From NCBI GenBank assembly GCA_051745265.1, contig JBNJDW010000059.1, positions 1-9,832 of the forward strand: a stretch of DNA of 9,832 nt, given 5' to 3'. Shown here in pieces: positions 1 to 7,342 of the stretch (position 1 is the stretch's first letter; each line of letters begins with the position of its first letter). This DNA is from JBNJDW01 sp051745265 (GTDB lineage: Bacteria > Pseudomonadota > Alphaproteobacteria > Micavibrionales > CSBR16-224). Both the position numbers and the translations under genes were made by a program. A model generated the notes under the pieces. That model ran no database searches. It was not told the origin of the DNA and saw only the letters and a list, made by a program, of their open reading frames with translations.

Positions 1-333
1 GATGCGCGCCGTGAAGTGCCTGAAAATCTGTATGATCACCTGCTGTATTCAAAATACCTGCCGGCGATCAAGGGGCTGAATCAGCAAAGCTTCATGAGAA
101 GCTTTTATATTCTGGCAGCGCAGCGTCATGCCAAGGTGCTGGGGATTTTTGTCCGCCTGTTCAAGCGGGATGAAAAAGACCGTTATTTGCGCTTTTTACC
201 CCATGTTCACAAACTGTTTACCCGCGCGCTTGACCAGCAGGACTTAAAACCGCTGCGTGACTGGTTTGAAGCTGAAAAAATCGATATCCGGAACTGTCCA
301 GATCCGGAACAAATTAAAGGAATCCAACAATGA
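1..333 (+). CDS. amgK: AmgK-like anomeric sugar kinase (aminoglycoside phosphotransferase fold), C-terminal part only
   Basis: The gene enters from the left edge in frame 1 and ends at TGA 331-333, so only the last 110 residues are visible. The GTG at base 16 is internal, because the frame is open from base 1. The visible part has an APH-fold C-terminal helical region: DARREVPENL at the edge (residues of this type follow the substrate site in the family), then AAQRHAKVLGIFVRL and a basic RYLRFLP stretch. This resembles the C-terminus of AmgK, the cytoplasmic kinase that phosphorylates N-acetylmuramate and N-acetylglucosamine at the anomeric position so that MurU can make UDP-MurNAc in the recycling bypass. 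The catalytic and ATP-binding residues lie outside the window. The stop codon overlaps the start of the aminotransferase gene by 4 bases. A generic phosphotransferase-family kinase is the alternative. The family call is fairly sure, the substrate less so. Confidence 0.72.
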   Translation, partial: DARREVPENLYDHLLYSKYLPAIKGLNQQSFMRSFYILAAQRHAKVLGIFVRLFKRDEKDRYLRFLPHVHKLFTRALDQQDLKPLRDWFEAEKIDIRNCPDPEQIKGIQQ

Positions 334-1571
334 GTCTTATTTCAAAACGTGTCCAGAATGTAAAACCCTCCGCAACGCTTGCCCTTGTGGCCAAGGCTGG
401 GGAGTTGAAAGCGCAAGGCAAAGATGTCATCAGCCTGAGCGTCGGTGAACCTGATTTTGACACACCTGATCCTATTAAAAACGCGGCGAAAAAAGCCATA
501 GATGCCGGTAAAACCAAATACACACCGGTACCGGGCACGACAGAACTGCGTCAGGCCATTGTCGATAAGTTTAAACGTGAAAATAATCTGGACTATGATA
601 TTGATCAGATCGTTGTCGGTACTGGCGGTAAACAGATTTTGTATAATACATTCATGGCGTCCGTCGATCCGGGCGATGATGTTCTGATTCCGGCGCCGTA
701 TTGGGTGTCTTACCCTGATATGGTGACATTGGCCGAAGGAACGCCGGTGATTATTGAATGCCCTGAAGAAACGCAATTTAAACTGACCCCGGACCGTCTG
801 GAAAAAGCCATTACCGCAAAAACCAAATGGCTGGTCTTAAATTCCCCCAGCAATCCAACCGGTATGGCCTATACAAAGGATGAAATGATCGCCATTGCGG
901 ATGTACTGCGCAAACATCCCGAAATATATATTCTCTGTGATGATATTTATGAACATCTCACCTATGATGATTTTGTTTTCCATACGCTGGCAGAAGTCGC
1001 ACCGGATCTGAAAGACCGTATTGTCACGATGAATGGTGTTTCAAAAGCCTATTCCATGACCGGCTGGCGTATTGGTTATGCGGCAGGACCCAAGGATCTG
1101 ATTAAGGCGATGACCAAAATTCAGGGGCAGAGTACCTCAAACGCCTGTTCTATCAGTCAGGCCGCAGCATTGGAGGCCCTGACCGGCGATCAGTCGTTTT
1201 TGAATGAATGGCGTGAAACCTTCCGGACCCGCCGTGATCTTGTGCTCTCTAAACTGAATGCAATTGAGGGTATCTCCTGCATTACGCCGCAGGGGGCTTT
1301 TTATATCTTTGCATCCTGTGAAGGACTGATCGGCAGTACGATACCGGATGGCCAGCGTATCGAAAGCGATGCGGATTTTGCCGCTTATATTCTGGATACG
1401 CAGAGTGTGACACTGGTGCATGGGGAGGCTTTTGGCCTGTCACCATATTTCCGCATATCCTATGCGTTATCGACCGCAGATCTGGAAAAAGCCTGTGACC
1501 GTATTTTGAAGGCCTGTGAGGCTTTGACAAAATCAGGTCAGAGTGGTTTGAAGACCGGGACCGAAGCATAA
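330..1571 (+). CDS. aspC: Aspartate aminotransferase, PLP-dependent, class I subgroup Ib
   Basis: This cytoplasmic enzyme transfers the amino group between aspartate and 2-oxoglutarate. Relatives of this Ib subgroup in alphaproteobacteria may also use prephenate to make arogenate. The 413-residue length is close to the usual 400. Visible fold-type I landmarks: SLSVGEPDFDTPD (35-47), GTGGKQ (97-102, K101 at the position linked to acidic side-chain recognition in Ib enzymes), NSPSNPTG (171-178) with the PLP-contacting Asn175, Asp204 and Tyr207 in CDDIYEHL, the Schiff-base lysine K239 in SKAYSMTGWRIGY, and Arg375 in FRISYAL for the alpha-carboxylate. ATG 330 overlaps the upstream stop (ATGA) and has AAAGGA at 316-321 about 8-9 bases before it, so the start is well supported and coupling to the kinase gene is likely. 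The last 12 residues are a polar tail. Prephenate use cannot be decided by reading alone. An equivalent symbol is aatA. Confidence 0.93.
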   Translation: MSLISKRVQNVKPSATLALVAKAGELKAQGKDVISLSVGEPDFDTPDPIKNAAKKAIDAGKTKYTPVPGTTELRQAIVDKFKRENNLDYDIDQIVVGTGGKQILYNTFMASVDPGDDVLIPAPYWVSYPDMVTLAEGTPVIIECPEETQFKLTPDRLEKAITAKTKWLVLNSPSNPTGMAYTKDEMIAIADVLRKHPEIYILCDDIYEHLTYDDFVFHTLAEVAPDLKDRIVTMNGVSKAYSMTGWRIGYAAGPKDLIKAMTKIQGQSTSNACSISQAAALEALTGDQSFLNEWRETFRTRRDLVLSKLNAIEGISCITPQGAFYIFASCEGLIGSTIPDGQRIESDADFAAYILDTQSVTLVHGEAFGLSPYFRISYALSTADLEKACDRILKACEALTKSGQSGLKTGTEA

Positions 1572-1622
1572 AGCCAGCTTAAGAAAAAACAACTTTCTAT
1601 TACATAACCGCTGTCTGTCTTT

Positions 1623-3062
1623 TTAAGGCTGACGGCGGGGGCCTTTTTGCGCCTGTTTAGGCTCTGCCGGTGGTGTATCCGGCTTTTGCGTAGCTGCTGG
1701 TTTCTTATTATCATTTGATCCGCGGCGCAGGCAGCTGAAATTAAAGAAACGGGCTATACCCTTTTGTTTTTTCGGGTTGGCTTCCAGATGAGAAAGCTGG
1801 TTATGGCGCGCATGATAGAATTCTTTGAGCTGCGGGAAATGTTCCGGGCTGACTTCCTGACACAGCTCATAAACCTCGATATCCTTCGCTGCGGGGGATT
1901 GATCTTTGATATCAGCTGAATACTGAACAATTTTGGTATAGAGTTGATTTAAATCCCTGACAGAGCTGACATTATTCAGTTTCTCGTATAAATGGCTTAA
2001 GGCATCCCGGCTATGCTCCAGATTAAGATCCTGCTGGTGTTTAGCCAGTAGAAGGGTGCAGATACGGTCGATTTCCTGATCTTTCTCTGAAATAAGATCT
2101 TCGGCAAGTTTAAGGAGTTTATCCATATTTTCTTTTCGAGCATCAAAAAGACCTGTCGTCGGGGCGTCATCAGCCTGCCCGTCAATAACAACATCAAGGC
2201 GGCAAAGATCATTGCCGATTTCTTCATAAAGATCGTTCAGCAGATCCTGAAGCGTTAATTCCGTGGAGGCGCTAAAGGTTACGGTGCGCAACCAGTCAAA
2301 GGGCGTCATTTTATTCATCGCATCCGGTGTCAGGCTTTGTTCAAGCGATCCCGTGCCAACTGAAAGCATGACAATACGTGCGTTTTGTGGTGCCATCTGC
2401 TTTGCCTTGCTATGTGCCCGGCGGGGCAGGGTGGAGGCAAACAGGCTGCCATCCAGAAATGCGTGGCGGTCTGCGGCTTCTGGCATGTTTTTATTGGGCT
2501 GGGTGTAAATATATTTTGCCGGAAAGACCAAAGGCGGAGACGCGCTGGCGCGGATGGCATCACGTATTTTCAGATTTTCCCATTTTTGATATTTGTCTTT
2601 GTGTTTATCTTTTTCATGGAAATAGCTCATCCAGACGGGTGTAAATTTCTTCATATCAGCGCCGGCCATCATAAGATGCGTCAGGCTGTCACGTAAGGTC
2701 AGGTTTTCCAGTTTATCTTCAAGAAGCCTTTCAAAAGGTTCAGGATCAAAGAATCCGTTCATGGCCGGGACAAAGTGTTTCCATTGACGGAATCTGTCTT
2801 CGGGGAAAATAACGTGCGAATATTCCTGATAAAAGGTAACCATTTCCTTGGCGGTATAACGCGGTTTACTCGGATCCTCCTTCGAAGGTGCGGCCAGTGC
2901 ACCGGCAAGAATTGCGCCCGTAGATGCGCCGGCAATCAGGTCAAAAAGCTCACAGATAGGCTTGCCTGTCCGTTCTTCAACTTCTTGAAGCAGACGCGCT
3001 GATATTATACCTCTCACACCACCACCGTCTATCGTAAGTCCTGTAAAAATACGTTCAGACAT
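1623..3062 (-). CDS. Patatin-like phospholipase with a long C-terminal extension
   Basis: This is a predicted Ser-Asp dyad acyl hydrolase acting on lipid ester bonds. Residues 8-280 form a patatin domain: the oxyanion-hole glycine loop IDGGGVRGI (11-19), the nucleophile elbow GASTG (45-49) with Ser47, the RASASPPLVFPA block (171-182) typical before the second catalytic segment, and Asp204 in LDGSLF. The family usually has DGG or DGA here, so DGS is a mild deviation. LSVGTG (233-238) is another familiar family block. Residues about 280-479 match nothing I recognise. They are helical and charged with coiled-coil character to about 390, then a basic stretch around 430-453 and a Pro/Lys/Gln-rich tail. 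I see no signal peptide or membrane helix, so it is probably cytosolic or peripherally membrane-bound. ATG 3062 is preceded by GAGG at 3068-3071, 5 bases away. The catalytic loops resemble CapV-type defence lipases, but no cyclase lies nearby. The substrate is unknown. Confidence 0.88.
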   Translation of the reverse strand: MSERIFTGLTIDGGGVRGIISARLLQEVEERTGKPICELFDLIAGASTGAILAGALAAPSKEDPSKPRYTAKEMVTFYQEYSHVIFPEDRFRQWKHFVPAMNGFFDPEPFERLLEDKLENLTLRDSLTHLMMAGADMKKFTPVWMSYFHEKDKHKDKYQKWENLKIRDAIRASASPPLVFPAKYIYTQPNKNMPEAADRHAFLDGSLFASTLPRRAHSKAKQMAPQNARIVMLSVGTGSLEQSLTPDAMNKMTPFDWLRTVTFSASTELTLQDLLNDLYEEIGNDLCRLDVVIDGQADDAPTTGLFDARKENMDKLLKLAEDLISEKDQEIDRICTLLLAKHQQDLNLEHSRDALSHLYEKLNNVSSVRDLNQLYTKIVQYSADIKDQSPAAKDIEVYELCQEVSPEHFPQLKEFYHARHNQLSHLEANPKKQKGIARFFNFSCLRRGSNDNKKPAATQKPDTPPAEPKQAQKGPRRQP

Positions 3063-3089
3063 GGTTACCTCATATATTATGATAAGTAT

Positions 3090-3118
3090 ATACTATCGAA
3101 TGCATTGTAAATTGTCAC
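3090..3118 (-). promoter_or_regulatory. Possible sigma70-type promoter for the patatin gene
   Basis: On the minus strand GTGACA (3118-3113) is followed after 17 bases by TAGTAT (3095-3090). The first hexamer matches the -35 consensus in 5 of 6 positions and the second the -10 consensus in 4 of 6. The -10 ends 27 bases before the ATG at 3062, which would give a leader of about 20 bases including the GAGG ribosome site. The palindrome AATGCATT lies in the spacer and AGTATATACT overlaps the -10, so a repressor could act here. This is read by eye only. Confidence 0.35.
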
Positions 3119-3190
3119 TAAAAAAAGAATAATAATGCATGAGGTTTAACAAAATTTAATTGATTTAAAGCATTATATAGTCAACGGAGT

Positions 3191-3194
3191 GGAG
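3191..3194 (+). promoter_or_regulatory. Ribosome binding site that decides the kinase start
   Basis: GGAG lies 12 bases before ATG 3207. The longer alternative start, GTG 3189, has no purine-rich site in front of it, and it overlaps this GGAG region itself. The 12-base spacing is long, so the choice of ATG 3207 is likely but not certain. Confidence 0.45.
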
Positions 3195-3206
3195 TCGTTT
3201 TATTCG

Positions 3207-5018
3207 ATGAGTGAAAATAAACAGCCAATATGGTCCGAATTCAAGCGGGCCCTTAGCCACAAAATCCTTTGGATTTGTACGGTTTTGGGCTTTATGACGG
3301 CGTCTGGATTACTGTTTTATCTTAAAAGCTTTGAGAATCGGTTTTTAAACCCGGATCATATTTTTTTGGTCATCGGGCTTGTTTTTATAACCTTTTTTAT
3401 TACGGGCTTTGCCTCTGCTGTGTTTGGTAACTTTTTAGGTGACCGCAGACGCAGCCAGCTTTCGGCTGAATGGATTATGCGCGGTAATCGTTTGGAGGAT
3501 GTTCAATATAAAGCTCTTTTAAATGCGATCTCCGATACGATCTTTGAGCTCGATGAAAAAGGCTGTGTTGTCTATATCAATAGAAACTATACCAAACTGA
3601 CCAACTTTGCGGCAGATGACCTGATCGGTCAGCCTTTTTTTGATATTTTACCCGATGAACAGCGCGCAGAAAATATAAAACGTTATCATCGGTTTACGCA
3701 AAGAAGTTTAAAGCCTTACAGGGTTAAGGCACATATAGAAATGCGGGATGGAAGTTATCGGATGGTTGAAATTGCCTTTCGCCTCCTCAGCGAAGGCGCC
3801 AACGGCCACGCCCATGGGATCGGTACGATTACCGACCGGGAAGGCCAAAAACAGGCCGAAGTCGCCGTCGAAACGGCAGAACGCAAATATCGTGATATAT
3901 TTGAAAACTCGATCAGTGGCATTTACCAGACAACGGCAGAGGGTAAATTTATCAGCGTTAATCCGGCATTGGCCCAGATACTGGGGTATAATGACACCAC
4001 AGATGTATTGAACTCTATCCACAGTATCGCATCACAGATTTATGTCCGTCCCGAAGATCGGGCCTTTTTCAAAAATAAACTGGATCGTGAAGGCCGGGTT
4101 GTCGGTATGGAAACCCAGATGTATAAAAAAGACGGCACCAAAATATGGCTTGTTGAGAACGCCCGTGCGGTGAAAGGTGATAATGGAGAAATCTTATATT
4201 ACGAAGGCAGTCTATGGGATGTTACAGAACGTCGCAAAACGGAAGAGGAGCTGAAAGAGGCCAAATTAACCGCTGAAATCACCAGCCGGACCAAAACTGA
4301 ATTCCTGGCCAATATGAGCCACGAATTACGTACGCCTCTGAACGCGATTATCGGTTTCTCAGAAATCATCAAGGATGAGATCATGGGCCCGGTTGAAAAT
4401 CAGGCCTATAAGGAATATGCCAGCGATATATATAACAGCGGTAACGACTTGCTGCGTATTATCAGTGAAATTCTGGAAGTCTCTAAAATTGAGGCCGGCA
4501 ACCGGGAACTGAACGAAGGTCCGGTTAAGTTGTCACGTGCGGTGGCGTCATGTCTGGTCATTCTCAAAGGTAAGATTGAAGAACAAAACCTGGATATTAC
4601 GCTTGATTTACCATCCGACCTGCCGGAGCTTATCGGCGAAGAGCTGGTGATCAAGCAGATATTGCTGAATCTTGTCAGCAATGCCGTTAAATTTACACCT
4701 GCCGAGGGTGAAATTAAAATCAAGGCTTACATTCACAACAGTAATAAACTGGTCTTGGAAGTCATTGACAGCGGTATTGGTATGACGGCAGAAGAGCTTG
4801 AAAAAGCGATGCAGCCATTCTGGCAGGCCAATTCAAGTCTGGCGCGGGATACCTCGGGCACGGGGCTTGGCTTGACACTGGTGCAATCACTGGCCTGTCT
4901 GCATGGTGCTAATCTGCAGATGGAAAGTGAAAAGGATAAAGGCACAACGGTACGCCTGCTTTTCCCCGAAGAACGTATTTTGAAATCAGCCCGTCATAAA
5001 ATTGCTCAGCAAAGCTGA
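3207..5018 (+). CDS. Membrane-bound PAS-PAS sensor histidine kinase, PleC/DivJ-like, no adjacent response regulator
   Basis: This inner-membrane kinase should sense a signal, autophosphorylate on histidine and pass the phosphate to an unlinked response regulator. With ATG 3207 it has 603 residues (609 from GTG 3189). Order: two membrane segments (about 19-40 and 52-75) joined by a short loop, a PAS domain (about 98-212), a second PAS domain (about 228-343) ending in the usual DVTERR, a HisKA domain with SHELRTPLN and phospho-accepting His372, then HATPase_c with the N box LNLVSNAVKFTP (Asn488, Asn492), G1 DSGIGM (521-526), PFWQ (537-540) and G2 GTGLGL (551-556). All catalytic boxes are intact. 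The HisKA stretch around FLANMSHELRT with GFSEI and EIMGPV resembles the alphaproteobacterial PleC/DivJ group, whose partners are DivK-type single-domain regulators. Assigning DivK as target is inference. There is no receiver domain. It is transcribed divergently from the patatin gene. Confidence 0.9.
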   Translation: MSENKQPIWSEFKRALSHKILWICTVLGFMTASGLLFYLKSFENRFLNPDHIFLVIGLVFITFFITGFASAVFGNFLGDRRRSQLSAEWIMRGNRLEDVQYKALLNAISDTIFELDEKGCVVYINRNYTKLTNFAADDLIGQPFFDILPDEQRAENIKRYHRFTQRSLKPYRVKAHIEMRDGSYRMVEIAFRLLSEGANGHAHGIGTITDREGQKQAEVAVETAERKYRDIFENSISGIYQTTAEGKFISVNPALAQILGYNDTTDVLNSIHSIASQIYVRPEDRAFFKNKLDREGRVVGMETQMYKKDGTKIWLVENARAVKGDNGEILYYEGSLWDVTERRKTEEELKEAKLTAEITSRTKTEFLANMSHELRTPLNAIIGFSEIIKDEIMGPVENQAYKEYASDIYNSGNDLLRIISEILEVSKIEAGNRELNEGPVKLSRAVASCLVILKGKIEEQNLDITLDLPSDLPELIGEELVIKQILLNLVSNAVKFTPAEGEIKIKAYIHNSNKLVLEVIDSGIGMTAEELEKAMQPFWQANSSLARDTSGTGLGLTLVQSLACLHGANLQMESEKDKGTTVRLLFPEERILKSARHKIAQQS

Positions 5019-5044
5019 TCGGTTACCAAGCAGATCTGACATAT

Positions 5045-5079
5045 AAAAAAAACCCCGCTGTTTTACCAGCGGGGCTTTT
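5045..5079 (-). terminator. Intrinsic terminator, mainly for hppA, possibly bidirectional
   Basis: CCCCGCTG (5053-5060) and CAGCGGGG (5067-5074) form a perfect 8-bp GC-rich stem with a 6-base loop. On the minus strand the stem is followed directly by eight T (complement of the A run 5045-5052), the classical form, placed just past the hppA stop at 5096. On the plus strand it is followed by CTTTTC, a weaker U tract, so it may also stop transcription from the kinase gene that ends at 5018. Confidence 0.92.
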
Positions 5080-5095
5080 CATTAAAGGCGTTTTA

Positions 5096-7195
5096 TTACG
5101 CGCCAATCAGCTTAGCTGCAACAGCCACCAGCAGGATTGCCACAATATTGACAATCTTGATCAGTGGGTTAACAGCCGGACCAGCTGTATCCTTGTAGGG
5201 ATCGCCGACAGTATCACCGGTGATGGCTGCTTTGTGGGCTTCGGAATTCTTGCCCCCGCAGTTGCCTTCTTCGATGTACTTTTTGGCGTTATCCCATGCA
5301 CCGCCACCGGAGGTCATGGAAATCGCGACAAAGATACCGGTCACAATCGTGCCGACCAGCATGGCACCCAGAGCCTGAAAGGCAGAAACAAGGCTGCCAT
5401 CAAGTCCCCAGACGACCAGGAACAGCAGTACAGGCGCCAGAACCGGCAGCAAGGAGGGAACAACCATTTCCTTGATCGCTGATTTGGTCAACAGGTCAAC
5501 GGCACGGCCATATTCAGGCTTGCCTTTACCGGTCATGATGCCTTTGACTTCCTTGAACTGACGACGGACCTCAACAACAATCGCACCGGCTGAACGGCCA
5601 ACGGCTGTCATTGACATCGCGCTGAACAGATACGGCAACAGACCGCCAATGAACAGGCCGATAATCACGAACGGTTCCTGTAATGGGAAGTCAACAACCA
5701 TATCTTCTCCACGGAAGTAATGCTTCAACTCTTCGGTATAGGCCGCGAACAGCACCAGTGCGGCAAGACCGGCAGAACCAATGGCATAACCCTTGGTGAC
5801 AGCCTTGGTCGTGTTACCAACCGCATCAAGTGCATCTGTTGTGACACGGACCTTTTCCGGCATATTGGACATTTCGGCAATCCCGCCGGCATTATCCGTA
5901 ACCGGACCATAGGCATCAAGTGCAACGACCATACCGGCAAGCGCCAGCATTGTTGTCGCCGCAAGCGCGATACCATACAGACCCGCGAAATCATATGCGA
6001 AGAAAATACCGCCGCAGATGACCAGAATTGGCAATGCCGTTGATTCCAGTGATACAGCCAGACCCTGGATCACGTTAGTACCGTGACCGGTTTCAGAGGC
6101 TTTGGCAATGGACCGAACCGGACGATATTCTGTTGAGGTATAGTACTCAGTGATCCAGATCAAAAGAGCCGTCACACCAAGACCGACAAAGGCACAGTAA
6201 ACCAGATCACGGCCTGTGGCTGTGAAATCATTTACGAACTCGATATTCGCATCAAGTCCGATCTTGGTTTTGACCAGATAATAGATCAAAGCGGCAGAAA
6301 CAAGCGCACTGACAAGGAAACCGCGATACAACGCGCCCATAATGCTTTTGTTACGGCCAAGACGGACAAAGAATGTACCGACGATAGAGCCGACAATACA
6401 AAGTGCGCAGATCATCAACGGCAGTTCCATCATCATGGTCTGTGTTGCGCCTGCGAACAAGCCGTAAGCGATCAGCATCGTGGCAACGATTGTGACGGCG
6501 TAGGTTTCAAACAGGTCGGCTGCCATACCGGCACAATCACCAACATTGTCACCAACGTTATCAGCAATACAGGCAGGGTTGCGTGGATCATCTTCCGGCA
6601 TGTTGGCTTCGAGTTTACCAACAAGATCGGCCCCGACATCAGCGCCTTTGGTAAAGATACCGCCGCCAAGACGGGCGAAGATTGAGATCAATGAGGCACC
6701 AAAGCCAAGCGCGACCAGGGCTTCGAGGATTTCACGCATTTCGTAACCACGGGCCAGCAGGCCGTAGTAATACATCGCAACACCCAAAAGACCAAGGCCA
6801 ACAACCAGCATGCCTGTTACCGCACCGGATTTGAACGCAACGTTCAAAGCGGCCTGCACACCACTGCGGGCAGCCTGCGCGGTCCGCACATTGGCGCGGA
6901 CAGAAACATTCATGCCGATATAACCGGCAACGCCTGATAAAAACGCCCCGATAATGAAGCCAGCTGCGACTTCAAGGCTCATCAGCCATCCCAGCAAAAC
7001 AGCAACAACGACACCAACCATGGCAATGGTTGAATACTGCCGGTTCAGATAAGCGCTGGCGCCTTCCTGAATTGCAGCTGCGATTGATTGCATTTTTTTG
7101 TTACCTGGCTTGGTACGCATGACCTTCATCCCGGCAATCCAGCCGTAGAGAAGGGCAAGGACACCACATCCAACAACCCAATACTCTGTTTGCAT
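5096..7195 (-). CDS. hppA: Membrane-bound H+-translocating pyrophosphatase, K+-independent type
   Basis: This integral membrane pump hydrolyses cytoplasmic pyrophosphate and moves protons across the membrane, saving energy from biosynthetic PPi. At 699 residues it has the family's usual length, with many hydrophobic segments fitting the known 16-helix fold. The PPi/Mg-binding motifs are present: DVGADLVGK (186-194) after GGGIFTKGA, EDDPRNP (201-207), DNVGDNVGD (212-220), the DAYGPVTDNAGGIAEM block (427-442), and the C-terminal GDTVGDPYKDTAGP (660-673). GNTTKAVTKG (460-469) has Lys464 and Thr467, where potassium-dependent members have Ala and Gly, so potassium independence and proton pumping are predicted. 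ATG 7195 is preceded by AAGGAA (7208-7203) 7 bases away. It is a single-gene unit ending at a strong terminator, divergent from gyrA and convergent with the kinase gene. Confidence 0.98.
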   Translation of the reverse strand: MQTEYWVVGCGVLALLYGWIAGMKVMRTKPGNKKMQSIAAAIQEGASAYLNRQYSTIAMVGVVVAVLLGWLMSLEVAAGFIIGAFLSGVAGYIGMNVSVRANVRTAQAARSGVQAALNVAFKSGAVTGMLVVGLGLLGVAMYYYGLLARGYEMREILEALVALGFGASLISIFARLGGGIFTKGADVGADLVGKLEANMPEDDPRNPACIADNVGDNVGDCAGMAADLFETYAVTIVATMLIAYGLFAGATQTMMMELPLMICALCIVGSIVGTFFVRLGRNKSIMGALYRGFLVSALVSAALIYYLVKTKIGLDANIEFVNDFTATGRDLVYCAFVGLGVTALLIWITEYYTSTEYRPVRSIAKASETGHGTNVIQGLAVSLESTALPILVICGGIFFAYDFAGLYGIALAATTMLALAGMVVALDAYGPVTDNAGGIAEMSNMPEKVRVTTDALDAVGNTTKAVTKGYAIGSAGLAALVLFAAYTEELKHYFRGEDMVVDFPLQEPFVIIGLFIGGLLPYLFSAMSMTAVGRSAGAIVVEVRRQFKEVKGIMTGKGKPEYGRAVDLLTKSAIKEMVVPSLLPVLAPVLLFLVVWGLDGSLVSAFQALGAMLVGTIVTGIFVAISMTSGGGAWDNAKKYIEEGNCGGKNSEAHKAAITGDTVGDPYKDTAGPAVNPLIKIVNIVAILLVAVAAKLIGA

Positions 7196-7202
7196 TTTTC
7201 TA

Positions 7203-7208
7203 TTCCTT
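7203..7208 (-). promoter_or_regulatory. Ribosome binding site of hppA
   Basis: AAGGAA on the minus strand, 7 bases before ATG 7195, fixes the start that gives the usual short N-terminal segment before the first membrane helix. Confidence 0.75.
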
Positions 7209-7279
7209 AGTTATTTTTCCACTGTAATATGAAAGGCATAGCAGAAATTATTTTGAATCCCAAACGAAAAAAGCTCATA

Positions 7280-7294
7280 TTGACATAACGTCAA
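7280..7294. repeat. Perfect inverted repeat TTGAC-N5-GTCAA between hppA and gyrA
   Basis: TTGAC (7280-7284) and GTCAA (7290-7294) are exact inverted copies separated by 5 bases. It lies about 85 bases from the hppA start and 116 from the gyrA start. It could be an operator for a dimeric regulator. The left arm plus the next base also reads TTGACA, a perfect -35 hexamer on the plus strand, though only a poor -10 (TATGAG, 7305-7310) follows at 19 bases. The rest of the 214-base spacer (7196-7409) holds a short GC-rich patch at 7295-7303 and otherwise AT-rich DNA. Confidence 0.4.
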
Positions 7295-7342
7295 GGGCCG
7301 GGGCTATGAGGTTTTAAGCGCTCACGAGATGTGTCTTTTTAA

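Larger units (their letters stand above)
3063..3206. promoter_or_regulatory. Divergent AT-rich control region between patatin and sensor kinase genes
   Basis: The spacer is strongly AT-rich and carries the start signals of both flanking genes. It contains the 10-base palindrome AGTATATACT (3085-3094), the 8-base palindrome AATGCATT (3099-3106), and a second copy of AATGCAT at 3134-3140, 35 bases downstream of the first. TTAA occurs three times, starting at 3146, 3156 and 3165. I found no good sigma70 promoter for the kinase: TATATA at 3174-3179 could be a -10, but no -35 lies at the proper distance. The palindromes could be operator sites. In DNA this AT-rich, chance is a real alternative. 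Confidence 0.4.

Noticed and set aside
342..776. Open frame of 144 codons on the minus strand
   Set aside because: It lies wholly inside the aminotransferase gene, has no ribosome site and encodes no recognisable protein, so it is a shadow of the real gene.
1572..1622. Terminator between the convergent aminotransferase and patatin genes
   Set aside because: Only a weak, large-loop pairing (CAGCTTAAG with the TTAAGGCTG that follows) is visible, with no GC-rich stem next to a T run.
1623..3062. CBASS defence operon with a CapV effector
   Set aside because: The catalytic loops are similar, but there is no CD-NTase cyclase or accessory gene on either side. The neighbours are housekeeping genes and a sensor kinase.
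3146..3168. Three TTAA motifs that suggested CtrA binding upstream of the PleC/DivJ-like kinase
   Set aside because: The gaps are 6 and 5 bases, not the 7 of the TTAA-N7-TTAA consensus, and the region is so AT-rich that TTAA is expected by chance.
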